Counted from the stretch's first letter, positions 23,700 to 32,312 are shown. The stretch is DNA of 64,000 bases from Cellulomonas marina (GCF_900111925.1 NZ_FOKA01000016.1:1-64000), one strand, 5' to 3'. Translations and numbers: made by a program. Notes: a model not told the origin generated them from the sequence alone.

Positions 23700-24212
23700 A
23701 TGACGACGACGCAGCCCGAGGTCCCCGAGGCCGGCACCGGCACGAGCCGGCTCGAGGAGGAGGGCGAGATCGCGGCGGACTACCTCGAGGAGCTCCTCGA
23801 CATCGCCGACCTCGACGGGGACATCGACATCGACGTCGAGCACGGGCGCGCCGCCGTGGCGATCGTCTCGGAGGACCCGGCCGACCGCCGCCTGCGCACC
23901 CTGGCGGGCCGCGACGGCGAGGTCCTCGACGCGCTCCAGGAGCTCACCCGTCTGGCCGTCCAGGCCAAGACCGGCGAGCGCAGCCGTCTCATGCTGGACG
24001 TCGCCGGCTACCGGGCGGGCCGGCGGACGGCCCTGACGGCGGTGGCCGAGGAGGCGATCGCGAAGGTCCGCTCGACCGGGGCGTCGCTCGCGCTCGAGCC
24101 GATGAACGCGTACGAGCGCAAGGTGGTGCACGACGTCGTCGCCGCCTCCGGCCTCGTCAGCGACTCGGACGGGATCGAGCCGAACCGCCACGTGGTGGTC
24201 CGGCCGGCCTGA
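23700..24212 (+). CDS. jag: Jag/KhpB-type RNA-binding protein (KH + R3H)
   Basis: A 170-residue protein. A KH-like region (about 20-90, AADYLEELLDIADLDG to GRDGEVLDALQELTRLAV) is followed by an R3H domain (about 100-165) with the motif MNAYERKVVHDVV. It is conserved after yidC and is thought to bind RNA; its role in actinobacteria is unsettled. The ATG at 23700 follows a GGAG element. It ends 2 bp before rsmG. Confidence 0.94.
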   Translation: MTTTQPEVPEAGTGTSRLEEEGEIAADYLEELLDIADLDGDIDIDVEHGRAAVAIVSEDPADRRLRTLAGRDGEVLDALQELTRLAVQAKTGERSRLMLDVAGYRAGRRTALTAVAEEAIAKVRSTGASLALEPMNAYERKVVHDVVAASGLVSDSDGIEPNRHVVVRPA

Positions 24213-24214
24213 CG

Positions 24215-24955
24215 ATGGAGGAGCATCGCGCGCCCAGCGGGGACGGTGGGGCCGCGGCGGCCACGGACCCCCTGACCGACGACCCCCGGCTGCCGGGCTT
24301 CTTCGGTCCGGCGTGGCCGGCCGTGTCCGGGTTCCACCGGATGCTGCAGGGCGAGGGCGTGCTGCGGGGTCTGGTCGGACCGCGCGAGGTGGGTCGCCTG
24401 TGGGAGCGGCACCTGCTCAACTCGGCGGCGGTCGTGCCGTTCCTGCCGGCCGTCGGCACGATCGTCGACCTCGGGTCGGGGGCCGGCATGCCGGGGGTCG
24501 TCGCTGCGGCGATGCGACCGGAGGCCCGGGTGGTCCTGCTCGAGCCGATGCTGCGGCGCACCGAGTGGCTCGGCGAGGTCGTCCGGACCCTCGGCCTCGA
24601 CAACGTCGAGGTGCACCGGGGCCGCGCGGAAGAGGTCGTCGGGACGTTCTCGGCCGACGCCGTCACGGTCCGCGCCGTGGCGGCGCTCGACGTTCTGTAC
24701 GGCTGGGCGATGCCGCTGCTGCGCGTCGGTGGGGAGCTCGTCGCCCTCAAGGGCGCCCGGGCCGAGGAGGAGATCGGGGCGTCCAGCGACACCGGGCGAG
24801 CGTGGGGCGCGGGCGTGCCCGCCGTGCACACCGTGGGGACCGTGGAGGGCGTCGAGTCGACGCGGGTCGTCACGGTGGTACGGGAGCGTGCCGTGGCGCC
24901 GCCCGTCCGCGGCGGCGTCGCCGGGCAGCGCAAGGCCCGACGACGCCGCGGTTGA
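24215..24955 (+). CDS. rsmG: 16S rRNA (guanine527-N7)-methyltransferase RsmG
   Basis: A 246-residue SAM-dependent methyltransferase that modifies G527 of 16S rRNA. Motif I is VDLGSGAGMPGVV at about 84-96. The family element WERHLLNS is at about 62-69 and the acidic loop LLEPMLRR follows. In most actinobacteria parA and parB come next; here the next gene is a convergent methionine aminopeptidase. Confidence 0.96.
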   Translation: MEEHRAPSGDGGAAAATDPLTDDPRLPGFFGPAWPAVSGFHRMLQGEGVLRGLVGPREVGRLWERHLLNSAAVVPFLPAVGTIVDLGSGAGMPGVVAAAMRPEARVVLLEPMLRRTEWLGEVVRTLGLDNVEVHRGRAEEVVGTFSADAVTVRAVAALDVLYGWAMPLLRVGGELVALKGARAEEEIGASSDTGRAWGAGVPAVHTVGTVEGVESTRVVTVVRERAVAPPVRGGVAGQRKARRRRG

Positions 24956-25024
24956 TCCAGGGATCGGCCCGCTCCGACACGACGCATCCGGTCCTGGTGT
25001 TCCCGGCGCGTGCACGGCGGCGCG

Positions 25025-25801
25025 TCACGCGGGTGTCGGCAGCGTCAGGACCTCCACCCCGTCCTCGGTGATCGCGACGGTGTGCTCGCTGTGGGCCGTG
25101 CGGGACCCGGTCGCGCTCCGGAGGGTCCATCCGTCCTCGTCGGTGACGAGCTCGTCCGTGTCGGCCATCACCCACGGCTCGATGGCGAGCAGCAGGCCCG
25201 GGCGCAGCCGGTAGCCCCGGCCCGGGCGACCGGCGTTGGGGACGTGCGGGTCCTGGTGCATGGTCGAGCCGACGCCGTGGCCGCCGAACTGCGTGTTGAC
25301 GCGGTAGCCGGCGCCCTGCAGGACCGTGCCGATGGCGTGGGCGATGTCGCCGACGTGCGCACCCGGCCCGGCAGCGGCGATGCCTGCGGTGAGCGCCTGC
25401 TCCGTGGCGGCGATGAGCTCCGGGGAGCCCGGCGGCCGACGGTCCCCCACGACGAAGCTGATGGCCGAGTCCGCGACGACGCCCTGCAGCGAGACCGCGA
25501 GGTCGAGGGAGAGGAGGTCCCCGTCGTGCAGGACCTCGTCGTGCGGCCGGCCGTGGAGGACGGCGTCGTTGAGGGAGGTGCAGATGTAGTGCCCGAACGG
25601 GCCCCTGCCGAAGGAGGGTGCGTAGTCGACGTAGCAGGACACGGCCCCTGCTGCCTCGATCGCCTCCCGGGCCCACCGGTCGATCTGGAGCAGGTTGGTG
25701 CCCGGAACGCTCCGGCCCCGGAGGTCCTGCAGGATGTCGGCGACCAGATGTCCGGTCGCGCGAACCCTGTGCAGCTCGTCGTCGTTCAACAGCTCGATCA
25801 T
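25025..25801 (-). CDS. Type I methionine aminopeptidase (origin-proximal paralog)
   Basis: A 258-residue metallopeptidase that removes initiator methionine. All five metal ligands are present: Asp100, Asp111, His175, Glu208 and Glu239, with the substrate histidine His83. The start is taken at ATG 25801; a GTG one codon upstream is possible. It is convergent with rsmG and divergent from an XRE regulator, with only 54 bp between starts. A second, equally intact paralog lies at 34140-34904. The position, where parAB is expected, is unusual. Confidence 0.92.
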   Translation of the reverse strand: MIELLNDDELHRVRATGHLVADILQDLRGRSVPGTNLLQIDRWAREAIEAAGAVSCYVDYAPSFGRGPFGHYICTSLNDAVLHGRPHDEVLHDGDLLSLDLAVSLQGVVADSAISFVVGDRRPPGSPELIAATEQALTAGIAAAGPGAHVGDIAHAIGTVLQGAGYRVNTQFGGHGVGSTMHQDPHVPNAGRPGRGYRLRPGLLLAIEPWVMADTDELVTDEDGWTLRSATGSRTAHSEHTVAITEDGVEVLTLPTPA

Positions 25802-25815
25802 CACGCCCCCCGATA

Positions 25816-25848
25816 GGTATACCGGTCAATGTATCCCGGCAGTAGTGT
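25816..25848. promoter_or_regulatory. Divergent promoter/operator between aminopeptidase and XRE genes
   Basis: The 54-bp gap has the palindrome GGTATACC (25816-25823) and a nearby half-site GTATCCC. On the plus strand TAGTGT (25843-25848) ends 7 bp before the XRE ATG, implying a leaderless transcript. It is a likely binding site for the XRE protein. Confidence 0.45.
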
Positions 25849-25855
25849 GATCGCC

Positions 25856-26164
25856 ATGGTCCGTCTGCCCCTGACTCCTGCCGACGTGGAGCGCGGTCGC
25901 CGTCTCGGTGCCGCTCTCCGAGCTGCGCGAGGCAGTCGGTCGATCCTGGAGGTGGCGCTCGCCGCGCGGCTGTCGCCCGAGACGGTGCGCAAGATCGAGT
26001 CGGGCCGTGTCGCCACGCCGGCGTTCTCCACGGTGGCGGCAGTGGCCACGGTCGTCGAGCTGTCTCTCGACGACCTGTGGGAGCTGATGCAGAGCCGCGA
26101 ACCTGAGCGTGACCAGCACGCTCCTGCGCAAGCCACGCCGCAGGCTGCGCTGGAAGCGTCCTGA
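25856..26164 (+). CDS. XRE-family helix-turn-helix regulator paired with methionine aminopeptidase
   Basis: A 102-residue protein. It starts MVRLPLTPADVERGRRLGAA and has an XRE HTH at about 18-75 (VALAARLSPETVRKIESGRV, then TPAFSTVAAVATVVELSLDDL). The C-terminal 20 residues are polar and lack a recognisable domain. The ATG at 25856 is 7 bp after a -10-like TAGTGT, so the message is probably leaderless. It is divergent from the aminopeptidase gene and probably controls that gene and itself; this is inferred only from the shared 54-bp region. Confidence 0.8.
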   Translation: MVRLPLTPADVERGRRLGAALRAARGSRSILEVALAARLSPETVRKIESGRVATPAFSTVAAVATVVELSLDDLWELMQSREPERDQHAPAQATPQAALEAS

Positions 26165-26240
26165 CGAGCCCAGTAGACAGGGTCACGGCTGGCTGGAGGC
26201 AGAAGTGCGTCGTCACCGTGGCTGTTGCATGCGGAGCCGT

Positions 26241-26256
26241 CGTTCCACGTGAAACA
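26241..26256. other. parS site 1
   Basis: CGTTCCACGTGAAACA matches the parS 16-mer TGTTCCACGTGAAACA at 15 of 16 positions. ParB binds such sites to form the segregation complex. Confidence 0.9.
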
Positions 26257-26326
26257 CCGCCGCGTAGCAATCGGGCCCGTCCCGCGAACAGGGCCCATCG
26301 ATCGCGGCACGGCCCGGACGGCCACC

Positions 26327-26342
26327 TGTTCCACGTGAAACG
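26327..26342. other. parS site 2
   Basis: TGTTCCACGTGAAACG matches the parS 16-mer at 15 of 16 positions and lies 86 bp from site 1 in the same orientation. Confidence 0.9.
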
Positions 26343-27191
26343 TGCCGACCGACACTGCCGTTCGCCACGATCGGTCTTCCGCCTCAGGGCCGTCATCGCG
26401 TTGCTTGTCGTCGGCGGTAGCGGTCGGCACCGACGACGTCCTCGTGCACCAGACCGGTCGCACAACCACGCACCCGCCGAACGGGCTGCGGAGACACGGT
26501 TGAACAGGTCGCTCGCAGATCGAGCTCGCGGACGTCGGACCGTGGCACCCGCTCGGCGCTCCTCGCCCTCGCATATGGCGAGGACGGCGGAGGGCGGCCG
26601 GCCGCACGCGAAGGGCTCCGTGCGATCGTCCGTCCAGGTCGTGCCCCGCGTCTTCCGAGCCTCGTGGTGTGCGGTGCGACAGCCGGACGAGCGACCCTGA
26701 CCGCGTGGGAGAGCTCGTGGCAGTGGCCGTCACCGCTCGAGGACGTGACCCGCAGGAGTCGCAACAGTGGACCGCGCTGGCGGCGCCCTCCCGGTGACGA
26801 GAGGTGGAGGTAGACAAGCAGGGACGCGCACGACGTGCAGTGCTGCGCCAGGAAGGGCTGCAGGGGCGACTCGCACGGTGCCATCATCTGCAGACCCCGC
26901 GCAGCGGTGACAGGCGCAAGCCGGCCTCGAAACGGTCGCGCCGACGTTCGTCCGTCGAAGCTCCGCTCCTTCGCGTGTGGTGAACGGGCCTGCGCGAGGA
27001 GACCTCGCGGCCGTGCACGCACGGTCGGACGCGGTCGGATCGCGAGGATCGGTGCTCGATCGCCCACGGGGACGCGGGTCGATGTCGAACGGCTCGCACG
27101 AGGTTCCTGCATCCGGTGCAGTACGGCGCTGCGTCGGCTCCCCTGAGTGAGGCTGCACCGTGGCCCCACCGTCCACCGGGCGGTACCGCGA

Positions 27192-27207
27192 TGTTTCACG
27201 TGGAACG
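27192..27207. other. parS site 3
   Basis: TGTTTCACGTGGAACG is the parS sequence in the opposite orientation to sites 1 and 2, at 15 of 16 positions. Confidence 0.9.
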
Positions 27208-27398
27208 CTTTTCCAGCCGAGCGGCCGATGCGGAAATCTGCGGCGACGCCTTGATGCGAGGCGCGCGGTCCATCTCGGGGCGCCGGGTGAGCACGCGGGC
27301 GCGAGAACGACGCGGAGCGGACAGAGCTCGTCCACGGGACCTAGCTCAGCGGACCCGCGGCGCGCCGTACAAGCTCGTCGCTCTCTTGCCGCCCGCTC

Positions 27399-27662
27399 GT
27401 GCGGCACGTCGTCACCGAGGAGGACGCGCTGGATTTCGCGTTCCCCACTGTCGAGGGGCCCGTCGGCAGCGTGGACGAGGGGATGCTGGTCGACGCCATA
27501 CGCACCGACATGGCTGTCGACGGCGTCACCATCTTCTTACGCGAGGGCGAGAAGAAGCACGCACCAACGAGTCGCCGCGGTGGGCGGCGCGCCGGTACAG
27601 GTCGGGTCGGACGTCGTACCGATGCGCGCGGAGGTCCTGTCAGCAGGTGCATCCCGCCGTGA
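27399..27662 (+). pseudogene. Possible remnant of an unknown gene
   Basis: An 87-codon frame. The segment VTEEDALDFAFPTVEGPVG and the following 35 residues have a balanced, protein-like composition, unlike the Arg-rich frames around it, then it degenerates into Arg/Gly-rich sequence. There is no ribosome binding site or known domain. It could be a decayed gene or chance. Confidence 0.2.
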
Positions 27663-28085
27663 CCGAGCGCTCCGTCCGTCGCCGAACAGGGCGCGCCGAT
27701 ATCGTCGCCGAGCAGGTCGTCCCGGCGTCGTCGTGGAGCAGTTCGTCCCGACGCCGTCGCCGAGCACGTCGTGGACGTCGGGTGGGCGCTTGAGCGTCCT
27801 CCGTCTCGGCGCTCCCTGCCGGCCTCGACGCATGTGCCCGCTGCCGTCGCCGCGCAGGCACGGCCCGTGCTCCATCATCCCGAAGGGCGAAGACCACCTG
27901 CTGCGGGCTTGACCCTTCCCGCCCCGGCGCCCCTTAGCTTCTGGCCTCCTGGAGCGGCAGGTATGAGCCCGGGCGTGAGCGGCACCGATCGGACTGGAGA
28001 GCGACTTGCTCGTCGGCGATCGTTCGTGGCCGCCGGGAGACCAGGCCCCGCAGCACGCCCTCGCCCTGCCGGCGATGGAAGGAGA

Positions 28086-28101
28086 TGTTTCACGTGGAAC
28101 G
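28086..28101. other. parS site 4
   Basis: TGTTTCACGTGGAACG, identical to site 3 and in the same orientation; 15 of 16 matches to parS. Confidence 0.9.
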
Positions 28102-28375
28102 CGACATGGAGGAGGACGAGGTTTGCGTGGACGGAAGACCCGCTGCCGCACTCGCATCAGTGCCAGTCGAGGTCGAGAGTCCGGTACGAGCAGCGCAGCA
28201 CGTGCAGGAGACGAGCGACTTGAAAGAGCGACCACCGCCGGGCAACTCCGACCGCTGCAGCACGCGAGGCCATGTCGAGGAGTAGCGTCCGGAGTCGGTG
28301 TCGAGCGGCTGAGGCGACATTGGCTGCCGACGCGCCGTGTAGCGGTATCGATGGGGTTCCCGACGTGCGCCTCAC

Positions 28376-28387
28376 GTTCACGTGAAC
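28376..28387. repeat. parS-like degenerate palindrome
   Basis: GTTCACGTGAAC is a perfect 12-bp palindrome that equals parS with one base missing from each arm. A further half-site (ACGTGGAACA) lies near 28489-28498. These may be decayed parS copies. Confidence 0.45.
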
Positions 28388-28550
28388 GGCCCCTCCCGCG
28401 CCGCGCCCTCGGCCGACCACAGCGGCCGCGATCTCGGTGCCTTCCGGGCGACGCTGCTAGACGGCTGGTCCACGCTAGCCATCGCTGGACGTGGAACAGC
28501 CGCATCGCCACGATGCTCAGCCGCTGCAAGCGCGTTTGAGAACGCCAGTT

Positions 28551-29962
28551 GAGTCCAGCAGAGTGGTGTACCGGTAGCCCGGTGGGCGCGTCGTCGTAGA
28601 CGAGGACGCGGTCACCGCGTGACCCTTCGAGTGAACCTCTCACAGCACTCTCGAAGTGGAGCAACACGATGACCGCACCGACGAGTATCGACCCTGCCCG
28701 GTTCTTGCACGAGCACCTGGAGCAGGCTTCCCCAGATCTGATGCGTCACCTGCTGAGCACGTTCATCGACGTGCTGCTCTCGGCGGATGCCGACGCGGTG
28801 TGCGGCGCCGAGTGGGGCCAGCGCAGCCAGGACCGGGTCAACCGCCGCAACGGGTACCGGCACCGGGACCTGGACACCCGGGTCGGGACGATCGAGGTGG
28901 CGGTGCCCAAGCTGCGCACCGGGTCCTACTTCCCCGAGTGGTTGCTGGACCGGCGGCGCCGGGCGGAGAAGGCTCTGATCAGCGTCGTGGCGACGTGCTA
29001 CCTGCTGGGCGTCTCGACGCGCCGCATGGACAAGCTCGTGCAGTCCCTGGGCATCACCGGGCTGTCCCGCTCGCAGGTCAGCGAGATGTCCAAGGACCTG
29101 GACGCGCAGGTCACGGCGTTCCGGGACCGGCCCCTGGACGCCGGCCCGTACACGTTCGTGGCTGCGGACGCGTTGACGATGAAGGTCCGCGAGGACGGGC
29201 GGGTCGTCAACGCGGTGGTGCTGGTCGCCACCGGGGTCAACAACGACGGGCACCGGGAGATCCTCGGCATCGACGTCTCGACCGCCGAGGACGGCGCCGG
29301 GTGGCTGGCGTTCTTCCGGGACCTGACCGCCCGGGGCCTGACCGGCGTGAAGCTGGTGACCTCCGACGCCCACGCCGGGCTGGTCGCCGCGATCGGGGCC
29401 ACCTTGCCCGCAGCGTCCTGGCAGCGGTGCCGCACCCACTACGCAGCGAACCTGATGGGCGCATGCCCGAAGAGCTCGTGGCCAGCAGTCAAGGCGATGC
29501 TGCACTCGGTCTACGACCAGCCCGACAAGGACCAGGTCAACGCCCAGTTCGACAAGCTGCTCGACGCCGTCGCCGACAAGCTCCCGCAGGTCCATGAGCA
29601 CCTGGACGCCGCACGCGCCGACGTGCTGGCGTTCACCGCGTTCCCCAAGGAGATCTGGCGCCAGATCTGGTCCAACAACCCCAACGAGCGGCTCAACCGC
29701 GAGATCCGCCGCCGCACCGACGTCGTCGGCATCTTCCCCGACCGCAACGCCGTCACCCGGCTCGTCGGCGCCGTCCTAGCCGAACAGCACGACGAATGGG
29801 CCGAAGGCCGCCGCTACTTCGCCCTCGACGTCCTGGCCAAGGCCCGCCTCCAGGCCCTCCCCGACCCGAACCCGCAGATCAACACCACCGACAACACCCT
29901 GGCCCTGACCGCCTGAACAACACCAGGATCACGCCGAACCGCTACACCACTACCCAGGACTT
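28551..29962 (+). mobile_element. IS256-family insertion sequence
   Basis: One transposase gene is bounded by imperfect inverted repeats of about 26 bp: the left end begins GAGTCC and contains AGTGGTGTACCGGT (28563-28576), and the right end (29937-29962, reverse strand) begins AAGTCC and contains AGTGGTGTAGCGGT. No 8-9 bp target duplication is seen (flanks CGCCAGTT and GACCGGTG). It abuts codon 60 of hipA on the right, so it has truncated that gene. Missing duplications and the missing hipA remainder suggest a later rearrangement. Confidence 0.88.
28669..29916 (+). CDS. IS256-family transposase
   Basis: A 415-residue mutator-type DDE transposase. The presumed catalytic residues are Asp167 (AADAL), Asp233 (TSDAH) and Glu340 (NPNERLN). 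The family Cys-His element [13 protein letters not shown] is at 251-263. It has the full length for the family, no frameshift and intact ends, so it could be active. It is the only transposase in the window. Confidence 0.95.
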   Translation: MTAPTSIDPARFLHEHLEQASPDLMRHLLSTFIDVLLSADADAVCGAEWGQRSQDRVNRRNGYRHRDLDTRVGTIEVAVPKLRTGSYFPEWLLDRRRRAEKALISVVATCYLLGVSTRRMDKLVQSLGITGLSRSQVSEMSKDLDAQVTAFRDRPLDAGPYTFVAADALTMKVREDGRVVNAVVLVATGVNNDGHREILGIDVSTAEDGAGWLAFFRDLTARGLTGVKLVTSDAHAGLVAAIGATLPAASWQRCRTHYAANLMGACPKSSWPAVKAMLHSVYDQPDKDQVNAQFDKLLDAVADKLPQVHEHLDAARADVLAFTAFPKEIWRQIWSNNPNERLNREIRRRTDVVGIFPDRNAVTRLVGAVLAEQHDEWAEGRRYFALDVLAKARLQALPDPNPQINTTDNTLALTA

Positions 29963-30141
29963 GACCGGTGGGGGTCGGCACCGGTCGGCAGGAGGTGGGA
30001 CAGCACGACCGATCCGTCGCCCCACCGCTCCGCCGCCTCGGACGCCCAGGTCATCCGCACGCCGGGGCTGGAGCGTCCGGCGGCGGGGCTGAAGGTGGCG
30101 ACGTGGGTCCCGTACAGCCATGCGTCGAGCGCTGGGCTCAC
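29963..30141 (-). pseudogene. hipA: hipA toxin gene truncated by IS256
   Basis: The GTG at 30141 overlaps the hipB stop and begins SPALDAWLYGTHVATFSP, the HipA N-terminal domain (HipA_N, couple_hipA). After about 60 codons, ending LLPTGADPHRS, the frame runs into the IS256 right end and stops at 29950. The kinase core of HipA, which phosphorylates glutamyl-tRNA synthetase in characterised systems, is absent. The sequence left of the IS does not resume HipA in any frame. The toxin is therefore inactive here. Confidence 0.75.
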
Positions 30142-30380
30142 CCGTTGCGCCCCTCGACCTTCAACCGCGCGCCGAGCAGGCGTAGCAGCGAGAACAGGCG
30201 CGACGTGTACAGGCTGGGCTTGCCGCTCTCGATCTCGTGCAGGTACTGGCGCGTGATGCCCAGCTCGTCGGCGAGCTGCTCCTGGGTCAGCTCGAGGGAC
30301 TCGCGCTGCTCGCGCAGCCAGCGCCCGAGCTGCTCGGGCGTCGCGACGTAGGCCCAGCCGGCTCTGCGCGGCTCCTCCAC
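30138..30380 (-). CDS. hipB: HipB-like antitoxin (XRE family)
   Basis: An 80-residue XRE protein. The HTH (about 18-70) reads LGRWLREQRESLELTQEQLA, then ELGITRQYLHEIESGKPS, and it ends LLGARLKVEGRNG. The GTG at 30380 is chosen because a perfect AGGAGG site precedes it; longer frames lack homology. It overlaps the hipA GTG (GTGA), the typical hipBA layout. In intact systems HipB represses the operon and neutralises HipA. Here it survives as an orphan antitoxin. The palindrome GGATATCC at 30421-30428 is a possible operator. Confidence 0.8.
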   Translation of the reverse strand: MEEPRRAGWAYVATPEQLGRWLREQRESLELTQEQLADELGITRQYLHEIESGKPSLYTSRLFSLLRLLGARLKVEGRNG

Positions 30381-30420
30381 GACGCCCTCCTGTGACCGTA
30401 CCGTTGCCTGCCGTGCGTCA

Positions 30421-30428
30421 GGATATCC
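30421..30428. promoter_or_regulatory. Possible hipB operator
   Basis: The palindrome GGATATCC lies 41 bp upstream of the hipB GTG, and ATATCGCGACATCC nearby (30440-30453) resembles a second copy. HipB operators in other bacteria contain TATCC/GGATA half-sites, which fits. Confidence 0.4.
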
Positions 30429-30578
30429 GGTCGCCAACGGCACGTCTGCATATCGCGACATCCAACTCAGCGACGCACGAAGTACGCGGAGCTGGACCGA
30501 CAGCGTGAGGCCCCGACCACCGCCGGCGGCATCGAGAAGCACCTCGACATCGACGAGAGGACCCGCGACGAGCTCGCG

Positions 30579-31229
30579 TCAACGACGATCACGGTCCTCG
30601 CGCACCGCCTCCGCCGCATCGCGGAAGGGCAGGCCGCCCCCGGCTCGTCCACCAGCTCCGTCATGCACCTCGTCGAGGATCGAGGTGCTCGCCTCCGCCA
30701 TCAGCTCGGCGGGGGGCAAGGGTTCCAGGACGACGGCGGAGGCCACCGCGCCCGCCGCCTCTGCGGCGTCCAGCACCGCCTCGACGTCGGCCAACCGACC
30801 CTCGACGAGCAGCGGTCCCTGGCCCTGCGGCTCCCCCGTCCAGCGCACCGCGGAGTCGTCGGGCGGCCGGAACGTCGACCGGGCGGGCAGGCGGACGACC
30901 GCCGCCGCCCGCACGTCCGGATGGCCCGCGCTGCGGACCTGCACCCTCCGGACGGCCGCGAGGCGCTCGACGCTGCGGGTGAGCAGCCGCTGACGACGCG
31001 GAGTGGCCCAGAACGTGACGACGACGAGGCCCGGCTCGACCGTGCCGTCCGCCGCCGGCACCCGGGAGCCCGGCGACCCGGCCAGGGAGTCGAAGTTGAC
31101 CCCGCGGGTGGCGAAGACCCCGGCGAGCGCCGCGACGGTGCCCGTGCGGTGGTCGGCGCGGACGTAGGCGACCCAGCGCTCCTCGTCCTCGGCGGCCAGG
31201 GGCGCGCGGCCCTCGTCGGGCGCGCTCAC
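30579..31229 (-). CDS. ACT-domain protein
   Basis: A 216-residue protein. The N-terminal ACT-like fold (about 18-80) reads RWVAYVRADHRTGTVAALAG, then VFATRGVNFDSL, as in small regulatory subunits such as IlvN. A second half (about 100-190) may be another ACT-like region. The substrate is unknown. The GTG at 31229 overlaps the stop of the dehydrogenase upstream, so they are co-translated. The last 45 residues (after PPAELMAEAS) are low-complexity and lie antisense to a gene-like fragment; the native C-terminus may have been replaced. Confidence 0.7.
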   Translation of the reverse strand: MSAPDEGRAPLAAEDEERWVAYVRADHRTGTVAALAGVFATRGVNFDSLAGSPGSRVPAADGTVEPGLVVVTFWATPRRQRLLTRSVERLAAVRRVQVRSAGHPDVRAAAVVRLPARSTFRPPDDSAVRWTGEPQGQGPLLVEGRLADVEAVLDAAEAAGAVASAVVLEPLPPAELMAEASTSILDEVHDGAGGRAGGGLPFRDAAEAVREDRDRR

Positions 31230-32302
31230 CGGGCACCCGCGGCGAGCCAGGGCGCGGTGACGGCCGCGATCCGGTCGGCGACCTCGTCCAGGCGCGTGGC
31301 CTCGTCGGGCGGCAGGTCGTCGAGCAGGACGCGCGACCAGCCCTCCGGGCCGAGGACGACGGGCACACCGAGCACCCCGTGCCGCTCCCGGCCCGCGATC
31401 GTCTCCCCGTCGAGCGTTACCTGCCCGGCGACGACGATGTCCCGCCCGTCGAGCACCGTCTCCACGAGGTCGATCGTCGCGCTGGCGGTCCCGGCCGCGG
31501 TCTTGGCGCCGCTGCGGTGCGTCAGCGACGGACGGGTGACGACGCGCAGGTCCGGCGGGTAGCTGTCGATGCGGGCGAAGGCCGCCTCGACGTCGTCGAG
31601 CACCAGCGACGAGAGCTCGGCCTGCGCCGCGGTGACCTCCGCGCCGAAGGTCGCCAGCGTCCGCCCGCGCCGCAGCCCGTCCACCGCCCGCCGCCGCTCG
31701 GCCAGGTCCAGCCCGCTCACCCGCACGGTCGACCACAGCGGCACGAGGTCGTCGCCGTGCTGCCCGGCCACGAACCCCGTCACCCGGTGCCGACGCACGC
31801 CGAGGGACACGGCCACCTCCCGGCGGAACCGCAGCGTGTCGAGCCACGCGCCCATGCCGACCACCCGGTGCCGGCCCAGGCGCTCGGCCATCACGGCGAC
31901 GCCCAGCTCGACCGGGTTGGAGACGACGACGACGACCTCGCTGCCCGAGCCGTGCGCCGCGAGCGCGTCGGCGTAGGCGGCGAAGACCGCGGCGTTCCCG
32001 GCGGCCAGCGCGCCGCGGTCCGTGGAGGCGTCGGGACGGGCGGGTGCGGTGCTGCCCGCGCACACGACGACGACGTCCGCGACGACCTCCTCGGGCGTCA
32101 GGGCGACGTCGATGAGCGGGGCGTGCTCGTCGTAGGCGTCGACGAGGTCCGCGCGCAGGCCGTGCGTGGCCCGGCCGGAGTGCCCGTCGGCCCGCCCGAC
32201 GAGCTGCAGCCGCGAGCTCGTCGGCAGCACGCGCCGCTCGACGAGCTGCGTGCAGACCTGCCGCCCGACGTCCCCCGTCGCCCCCAGCACCGCCACGTCC
32301 AC
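31226..32302 (-). CDS. Malate/lactate dehydrogenase family protein
   Basis: A 358-residue NAD-dependent 2-hydroxyacid dehydrogenase of the LDH/MDH superfamily. The N-terminal nucleotide loop is GATGDVG at 7-13, VSNPVE is at 128-132 and the catalytic histidine His182 is in GQHGDDLVPLWS. The mobile-loop region (GSTAPARPDASTDR) departs from the canonical RKPGMTR of malate dehydrogenases, so substrate preference is uncertain. It is followed by the co-translated ACT protein and preceded, 10 bp away, by the aminotransferase gene. Confidence 0.8.
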   Translation of the reverse strand: MDVAVLGATGDVGRQVCTQLVERRVLPTSSRLQLVGRADGHSGRATHGLRADLVDAYDEHAPLIDVALTPEEVVADVVVVCAGSTAPARPDASTDRGALAAGNAAVFAAYADALAAHGSGSEVVVVVSNPVELGVAVMAERLGRHRVVGMGAWLDTLRFRREVAVSLGVRRHRVTGFVAGQHGDDLVPLWSTVRVSGLDLAERRRAVDGLRRGRTLATFGAEVTAAQAELSSLVLDDVEAAFARIDSYPPDLRVVTRPSLTHRSGAKTAAGTASATIDLVETVLDGRDIVVAGQVTLDGETIAGRERHGVLGVPVVLGPEGWSRVLLDDLPPDEATRLDEVADRIAAVTAPWLAAGAR

Positions 32303-32312
32303 GGCGCAGAAC

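Larger units (their letters stand above)
26165..28550. other. Apparently non-coding 2.4-kb centromere-like region
   Basis: No reading frame here has convincing protein features; the longer frames are Arg-rich with no recognisable domain. The region carries four near-consensus parS sites and one degenerate palindrome. It occupies the place of parAB after rsmG and ends at the IS256 element. One 50-codon stretch near 27399-27545 looks more protein-like and is listed separately. Confidence 0.6.

Noticed and set aside
26380..26470. Remnant of a ParA Walker motif
   Set aside because: A VIALLVVGGSGR stretch is superficially similar but lacks the GKT(T/S) motif and any flanking ParA similarity.
27900..28550. 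Missing 3' part of hipA left of the IS
   Set aside because: Translating the minus strand leftward from 28550 in all frames gives no HipA kinase motifs.
26218..28667. Several 60-376-codon reading frames in the parS region as genes
   Set aside because: They are Arg-rich, overlap on both strands, lack ribosome binding sites and show no known domain; FHVER/FHVKR peptides in them are simply translated parS.
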